Below, one piece after another: positions 5,530-9,118 of a stretch of DNA of 9,118 nucleotides. Within the stretch, counting starts at the first letter, position 1; the number at the start of each line of letters is the position of its first letter. The translations under genes and the position numbers were made by a program. This stretch comes from Betaproteobacteria bacterium RIFCSPLOWO2_02_FULL_68_150 (GTDB lineage: Bacteria; Pseudomonadota; Gammaproteobacteria; Burkholderiales; SG8-39): assembly GCA_001771975.1 (NCBI GenBank), contig MERE01000074.1, positions 1 to 9,118 of the forward strand, written 5' to 3'. The notes beneath the pieces are model-generated. The model was not told the DNA's origin. It was given only the letters and a program-made list of their open reading frames with translations, and did no database searches.

Positions 5530-7161
5530 ATGCTCAAGTGGCTGAAGGGGTTCAGCGGCGGCGGGGAAAAACCCGACCATCCGATGTACAGCGTGCGCGA
5601 GACGGAGAAACTGCTCGCCGACCTGCCGGAAACGAATCCCGGGCAGGCGCTCGACGAGATCGTCACGTGGATCGAATCGGTGAGCCTGACGCCGGGCTAC
5701 CGCCCCGAGCTGCGGGCGGCCGTGCTGCGCGTGCTGGAAGACACCGGGCTGCGCTTCGAGGACGCGCTGCTCAGCCAGTATCTGAGCGGCGCGCGCATCC
5801 ACGACCACCGCTCGCGCGACCGGTGCCAGAAATCCTTTGCCTTCCGGGCTGCGCTGTCCGAGGCTTATCTCACCTGCCTGGTGGACGATTTCGGCGTCGA
5901 AGGCGAAGCGCGCACGGGCGATGAAGAGGAGCTGATGTCGGTCCTGTGCCGTGGCATGCGCTCGACCGCGATGCAGGAAAAGGTCCGGCACCTGAGCTAC
6001 CAGGGCGTAGACAACCAGGTCTGGGGCCGGCTGTACCGCTATTACCGCGCGGCCGAAATGGCCAAACTCGAGAATCGCAGCGCCAAACCTTACCGGGCAG
6101 AGCAGCAGCCCACCACCCCCCAGCAGGAGCTGCTGCGGCCGCTGATGCTGGAGATCAGCGCGCTCGAATCGCTCGCACCGGAGCATGTCGAGCTCGCCTC
6201 GCGCATGGTGGCGCGCAACGCCGGATCCTTCAGCATCGCCAGCACGTCTTCCGCGGCACACCAGTACTGCATCGACCTGGGCCAGGCGGTGAGCCCGTTC
6301 CAGTATGGCGACGCGCCCCCCGCAGTGCCTACGGCGCGCTTTTTCGGCCCCGGCAGCGGAATCGACCGCCTCAAGGAGATGCTCGACCGGGAGGCTGCCA
6401 ACCCTCTGCCCGGCGATCGCAAGGAGGGCCAGGAATTCTCGCGCTGGGACGTGGTCCGCGTGCTCAAGCACTTGGTGCTTTACTGGGGCAGCGACCGGCC
6501 GTTCCGGCTCAACAAGCGCACGCGCGCGCAGGGCAAGATCTACATCCTGCACTCGCTCGATGCGATCCGGCGCGTCGTGATCCAGGTCGGCACCGACCAG
6601 TTCGCCGCGATCGAGGCCACCTACGCCGAGCGCGGACACGCGCTGTCGCTGGCGGCCGAGGAACTCGACGTCGTGCCCGAAGTCTGGCCGGAGAAGGACG
6701 TGAGCGAAAACGGCGTCGGCGTCGAGGTGCCGCAGAAGCACGGCGACTGGGTCAAGATCGGCCGGCTCTGCGCGGTGAAGCGCGCCGATTCGGACTACTG
6801 GTGGGTGGGGGTCATCCGGCGGCTCGACGCGAGGGGCGGGTCGAGCGTTGCCGCCGGCATCGAGATCCTCTCGAAGCACCCCTCCTCCATGTGGCTCAAG
6901 CTGGTCGGCAAGGAGGGCCAGATGGCGTCCAACTGGGCGACTTCGACGGGGTCGCACCGCTACGACTACGTCAATGCGGTGATGCTCGAATCCGAAGGCG
7001 ATACGCAGGCGAGCGGCTCCGCCATCGCGATCGACCCGAAGGAATACGTACCGGACATGATGTGCGAGGCGCTCCTCGGGGAAAGGACGCGCCTCATCAA
7101 GCTCGGTGCGCAGCGCGATTCGGGCGATGATTTCGTGATCGTGAAGTTCGGCTGGGCGTAA
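5530..7161 (+). CDS. Conserved-looking protein of unknown function (543 aa)
   Basis: I do not recognise a named family with confidence. The start is ATG 5530, with AGGGGA 6 nt upstream; the frame remains open to 5458 but without a ribosome site. There is no signal peptide and no clear membrane segment, so it is probably cytoplasmic. Residues 20-120 look helical and rich in leucine and arginine (for example RPELRAAVLRVLEDTGLRF, 58-76). Residues 140-230 look helical too. Residues 325-385 form a mixed region (IYILHSLDAIRRVVIQVG). Residues 405-545 look like a beta-rich module, with YWWVGVIRRLD (423-433) and VAAGIEIL (440-447) spaced like strands of a PilZ-like barrel, though the usual RxxxR and D/NxSxxG c-di-GMP signature is not seen. 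It stands alone, divergent from the liv operon and convergent with the aldehyde dehydrogenase. Composition matches its neighbours, giving no sign of recent transfer. Confidence 0.85.
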   Translation: MLKWLKGFSGGGEKPDHPMYSVRETEKLLADLPETNPGQALDEIVTWIESVSLTPGYRPELRAAVLRVLEDTGLRFEDALLSQYLSGARIHDHRSRDRCQKSFAFRAALSEAYLTCLVDDFGVEGEARTGDEEELMSVLCRGMRSTAMQEKVRHLSYQGVDNQVWGRLYRYYRAAEMAKLENRSAKPYRAEQQPTTPQQELLRPLMLEISALESLAPEHVELASRMVARNAGSFSIASTSSAAHQYCIDLGQAVSPFQYGDAPPAVPTARFFGPGSGIDRLKEMLDREAANPLPGDRKEGQEFSRWDVVRVLKHLVLYWGSDRPFRLNKRTRAQGKIYILHSLDAIRRVVIQVGTDQFAAIEATYAERGHALSLAAEELDVVPEVWPEKDVSENGVGVEVPQKHGDWVKIGRLCAVKRADSDYWWVGVIRRLDARGGSSVAAGIEILSKHPSSMWLKLVGKEGQMASNWATSTGSHRYDYVNAVMLESEGDTQASGSAIAIDPKEYVPDMMCEALLGERTRLIKLGAQRDSGDDFVIVKFGWA

Positions 7162-7203
7162 ACCGGCGCGGACAAGTTTGACTGGCTTGGGACTATCGTC
7201 CGG

Positions 7204-7250
7204 TCTCGGGTTTTCCGGGGCTGCTCCGGAAAACCCGAGAGATGGGAACT
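7204..7250 (+). repeat. REP-like hairpin unit, copy 1
   Basis: TCTCGGGTTTTCCGG (7204-7218) pairs perfectly over 15 bp with CCGGAAAACCCGAGA (7226-7240) across a 7-nt loop. A conserved flank, GATGGGAACT (7241-7250), follows. No T-run lies on either side, so a simple rho-independent terminator is unlikely. Copy 2 lies exactly 100 bp downstream and matches at 42 of 47 positions, with the differences concentrated in the loop. Confidence 0.85.
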
Positions 7251-7257
7251 GCAGGAT

Positions 7258-7285
7258 CGTCAGCGCCTGGCAAGATGCGCTGACG
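7258..7285 (+). repeat. Second hairpin (type B) following copy 1
   Basis: CGTCAGCGC (7258-7266) and GCGCTGACG (7277-7285) form a perfect 9-bp stem with a 10-nt loop. A run of five T (7293-7297) begins 7 nt after the stem, so weak termination of the upstream gene is possible. The GTCAGCG/CGCTGAC core recurs in the hairpin at 7366-7381. Confidence 0.65.
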
Positions 7286-7303
7286 CATCACGTTTTTCAC
7301 CGC

Positions 7304-7350
7304 TCTCGGGTTTTCCGGTGCCTTTCCGGAAAACCCGAGATATGGGAACT
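7304..7350 (+). repeat. REP-like hairpin unit, copy 2
   Basis: The same 15-bp arms as copy 1 occur at 7304-7318 and 7326-7340. The loop is different (TGCCTTT against GGCTGCT) and the 3' flank is TATGGGAACT. Arms are identical in all 30 positions while the loop keeps 3 of 7, the pattern expected if the stem rather than the loop is preserved or copied. Confidence 0.85.
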
Positions 7351-7365
7351 TCAAAATCCGGTAAG

Positions 7366-7381
7366 ACGCTGAAGTCAGCGT
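7366..7381 (-). repeat. Second hairpin (type B) following copy 2, next to the dehydrogenase stop
   Basis: ACGCTGA (7366-7372) and TCAGCGT (7375-7381) are inverted around a 2-base centre. The palindrome lies 9 nt downstream of the aldehyde dehydrogenase stop at 7391 on the minus strand. It shares the CGCTGA core with the hairpin at 7258-7285. The following minus-strand sequence is only weakly T-rich, so a terminator role is possible but unproven. Confidence 0.5.
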
Positions 7382-7390
7382 ACGAACCGC

Positions 7391-8818
7391 TCACCCCCTC
7401 AGCATCCAGCGCAGCACCCGATCGAAGCGGCTGCCGTACGGCGGATTGAGCATCCAGGTCGACGCCCAGCGCGACTGCAGGAACACCGGGCGCAGCTTGG
7501 AAAAGGTCTCGAACCCCGCCCGGCCGTGATAGGCGCCGGTGCCGCTTGCGCCGACGCCGCCGAAGGGCAACGATTCCTCGGCGACATGCAGAAACACGTC
7601 GTTCACCGTCACGCCGCCCGACAGGGTGCGCTCGAGGACGCGCTGGACGCGCTCGGCATCGCGGTCGAACAGGTAGAGCGCGAGCGGCCGTTCGCGGAGA
7701 TTGACGAATTCGATCGCCTGGTCGAGATCGCGGTACCCCAGCACGGGCAGCAGCGGCCCGAATATCTCGTCGCGCATCACCTTGAGCCCGTCCGGCGGAT
7801 TCAGGATGGCAATCGGCGGGAAGCGGCGCCGCTCGGGGTCCGGCACGCCCATCGAGGAGGCGAGCGGCACGCACTCGACGCCCGCGGCGCGCGCTTCCTC
7901 GAGCATGGCGGCAAGGCGCTGGAAGTGCCGCTCCGAGACCAGGTGCGCGTAATCCTTGTTGAACGGCAGGTCGGGATACATGCGGTCGGTCGCGGCGCGC
8001 AGCGCGTCGAGCATCGCGCGTTCGCTGCCGCCCGGCACCAGCACGTAATCCGGAGCGACGCAGGTCTGGCCGGCATTCAGGCACTTGCCGAGCGTGATGC
8101 GCTCCGCGGCGTGGCGCAACGGGTAATCGGGCGCGACGATCGCCGGCGACTTGCCGCCCAGCTCCAGAGTCACCGGCGTCAGGTTCTCGGCTGCCGCGTG
8201 CATCACCTCGCGCCCGATGCGACCGGCGCCGGTGAACAGCAGGTGCCCGAACGGCAGGCGCGTGAATGCCGCACCGGCGGCGGCGTCGCCCTGCCACGCG
8301 CCGACCTCGTCGTCGCGGAAATACTTCGCCAGCAGGGCCGCCAGTTCGGCGGAGGTGCGCGGCGTGACTTCGGAGAGCTTCAGCATGGCTCGATTGCCCG
8401 CCGCCAGCGCCGCCGCGAGCGGCGACAACGACAGCAACAACGGGTAGTTCCAGGGCGACACGATGCCGACCACGCCGAGCGGCTGCGGCAGCAGCTGCGC
8501 CCGGCCGGGCAGCAGCCAGCGCGAGGCAAAACGGCGTTGCGGCCGCATCCACTTCGCCACGTGACGCCTCGCGTGCCGGATGGCGGCGAGCACGGGGAAT
8601 CCCTCGAGCAGCCGCGTCTCGCGCTCCGGCCGCCGGCCGAAATCCTCGTTGATGGCCCGCGCGATGCGCTCGAGATTCTCCGTCACCAGCGCTTCGAGCG
8701 CCAGGAGGCGCCGGCGGCGCGACGCGAGGTCCGGATAGGGGTCGGCCTGCTGCGCCGCCTGCAGGCGCCCGAAGATTTCCTGCAGCGATTCTGCGGATGC
8801 ATTCATGGCGAGGCGCAT
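7391..8818 (-). CDS. Coniferyl aldehyde dehydrogenase family protein (CalB-type ALDH)
   Basis: This is an NAD(P)-dependent aldehyde dehydrogenase, oxidising an aldehyde to the acid in the cytoplasm. The 475 residues fit the CalB/class-3-like branch, which lacks long extensions. Visible features are PWNYP (122-126) with oxyanion-hole N124, LKLSE (146-150) with the cofactor-binding lysine, FTGAGRIG (195-202) as the nucleotide-binding turn, LELGGKSP (218-225) with general base E219, NAGQTCVAPDY (248-258) with catalytic C253, EIFGP (351-355) and LPFGGVGASGTGAYHG (417-432). All key residues are intact. The combination PVTLELGGKSP, NAGQTCVAPDY and YHG is what I associate with coniferyl aldehyde dehydrogenases of lignin-aromatic catabolism, but the true substrate may be another aromatic or aliphatic aldehyde. 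The start is ATG 8818 or the in-frame ATG 8806; neither has a strong ribosome site. It is divergent from the GST gene. Confidence 0.93.
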   Translation of the reverse strand: MRLAMNASAESLQEIFGRLQAAQQADPYPDLASRRRRLLALEALVTENLERIARAINEDFGRRPERETRLLEGFPVLAAIRHARRHVAKWMRPQRRFASRWLLPGRAQLLPQPLGVVGIVSPWNYPLLLSLSPLAAALAAGNRAMLKLSEVTPRTSAELAALLAKYFRDDEVGAWQGDAAAGAAFTRLPFGHLLFTGAGRIGREVMHAAAENLTPVTLELGGKSPAIVAPDYPLRHAAERITLGKCLNAGQTCVAPDYVLVPGGSERAMLDALRAATDRMYPDLPFNKDYAHLVSERHFQRLAAMLEEARAAGVECVPLASSMGVPDPERRRFPPIAILNPPDGLKVMRDEIFGPLLPVLGYRDLDQAIEFVNLRERPLALYLFDRDAERVQRVLERTLSGGVTVNDVFLHVAEESLPFGGVGASGTGAYHGRAGFETFSKLRPVFLQSRWASTWMLNPPYGSRFDRVLRWMLRG

Positions 8819-8832
8819 GATAACGTCGCCAT

Positions 8833-8860
8833 TTGACGTCCGTCACGATTCATCTACAAG
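8833..8860 (+). promoter_or_regulatory. Candidate promoter and dyad between dehydrogenase and GST genes
   Basis: TTGACG (8833-8838, five of six to a -35 box) and TACAAG (8855-8860, four of six to a -10 box) are 16 bp apart and point toward the GST gene; the predicted leader would be only a few bases long. Overlapping the -35, TGACG (8834-8838) and CGTCA (8841-8845) form a 5-bp inverted repeat that could be a regulator site serving both divergent genes. Confidence 0.35.
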
Positions 8861-8873
8861 GCCCGCAATCCAC

Positions 8874-9118
8874 ATGGTCCGCCTGCACTGCTTCAGCCAG
8901 TCCGGAAACAGCTACAAGGTCGCGTTCCTGCTGCGTGCACTCGCCCAGCCGTTCGAGACGGTGTTCGTCGATTTCATGCATGGCCTCACGCGCGATGACG
9001 CCTGGCGCGCGCGCTCGAACGAGATGGGCGAAGTCCCGGTGCTGGAAGACGGCCCGCGACGGTTGACTCAGTCGGGGGCAATCCTCACCCATCTGGCCGA
9101 GAAGCACGGCGCTTACGC
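8874..9118 (+). CDS. Glutathione S-transferase family protein (N-terminal part)
   Basis: The gene starts at ATG 8874 and runs off the right edge after 81 codons. The visible part is the thioredoxin-fold N-terminal domain: MVRLHCFSQSGNSYKV (1-16) with serines at the position of the catalytic Ser/Cys/Tyr, GEVPVLED (52-59) with the cis-proline P55 that holds the glutathione backbone, and LTQSGAILTHLAE (64-76), whose QS pair binds the gamma-glutamyl group. These enzymes conjugate or reduce reactive electrophiles with glutathione. The ribosome site is weak (AAGG at 8858-8861, 12 nt upstream), but no alternative in-frame ATG lies nearby. It is divergent from the aldehyde dehydrogenase over a 55-bp gap, which suggests shared control. 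Class and substrate cannot be set without the C-terminal helical domain. Confidence 0.85.
   Translation, partial: MVRLHCFSQSGNSYKVAFLLRALAQPFETVFVDFMHGLTRDDAWRARSNEMGEVPVLEDGPRRLTQSGAILTHLAEKHGAY

Noticed and set aside
5410..6957. A 515-codon open frame on the minus strand opposite the 543-residue gene
   Set aside because: The plus-strand frame has a good ribosome site and a balanced composition. The minus-strand product is rich in Arg, Ala and His without recognisable motifs.
7204..7350. The repeated hairpins as a CRISPR array or as simple bidirectional terminators
   Set aside because: There are only two copies, with a 53-bp interval between the 47-bp units and palindromic arms spanning most of each unit, unlike CRISPR. 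No T-run follows the stems on either strand, unlike intrinsic terminators.
7526..8836. A 436-codon open frame on the plus strand opposite the aldehyde dehydrogenase
   Set aside because: It is a shadow of a gene with all catalytic ALDH residues, and has low-complexity Arg/Gln/His-rich translation.

Overview
This is a GC-rich, densely packed window from what looks like a betaproteobacterium. That placement is an inference from GC-rich third codon positions, the style of the branched-chain (HAAT) ABC cluster, the Tat-type substrate-binding protein and the CalB-type aldehyde dehydrogenase. No rRNA, tRNA or other taxonomic marker is present. No insertion sequence, CRISPR array or phage gene is visible.

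Layout. Positions 1-126 (+) are the tail of a PIN-domain (VapC-type) toxin cut by the window edge. Convergent to it, from about 5339 down to 148 on the minus strand, runs one six-gene operon. In transcription order it encodes a Tat-exported substrate-binding protein (livK-like), two permeases (livH, livM), two ATPases (livG, livF), and a third ATPase of the LolD/MacB subfamily that has no matching permease nearby. The last five genes touch or overlap. The only real gap (54 nt, livK-livH) holds an intrinsic-terminator-like hairpin that could make the binding protein more abundant than the membrane complex. Divergent from the operon, 5530-7161 (+) encodes a 543-residue protein of unknown function. 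The shared upstream region contains a perfect 10-bp inverted repeat and a strong Shine-Dalgarno for each gene.

Positions 7162-7390 separate two convergent genes and hold the most striking non-coding structure. A 15-bp perfect hairpin occurs twice, exactly 100 bp apart, with identical stems, diverged loops and a conserved 3' flank. Each copy is followed by a second, different hairpin. This looks like a REP/BIME-type composite repeat rather than a plain terminator.

Positions 7391-8818 (-) encode a coniferyl-aldehyde-dehydrogenase-family enzyme. A glutathione S-transferase gene starts divergently at 8874 and runs off the right edge. How the genes work together: livK to livF form a complete uptake system for an amino acid, amide or aromatic acid, ligand unknown. 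The aldehyde dehydrogenase and the GST would fit aromatic or reactive aldehyde metabolism and detoxification, but a functional link to the transporter is only a guess from proximity.
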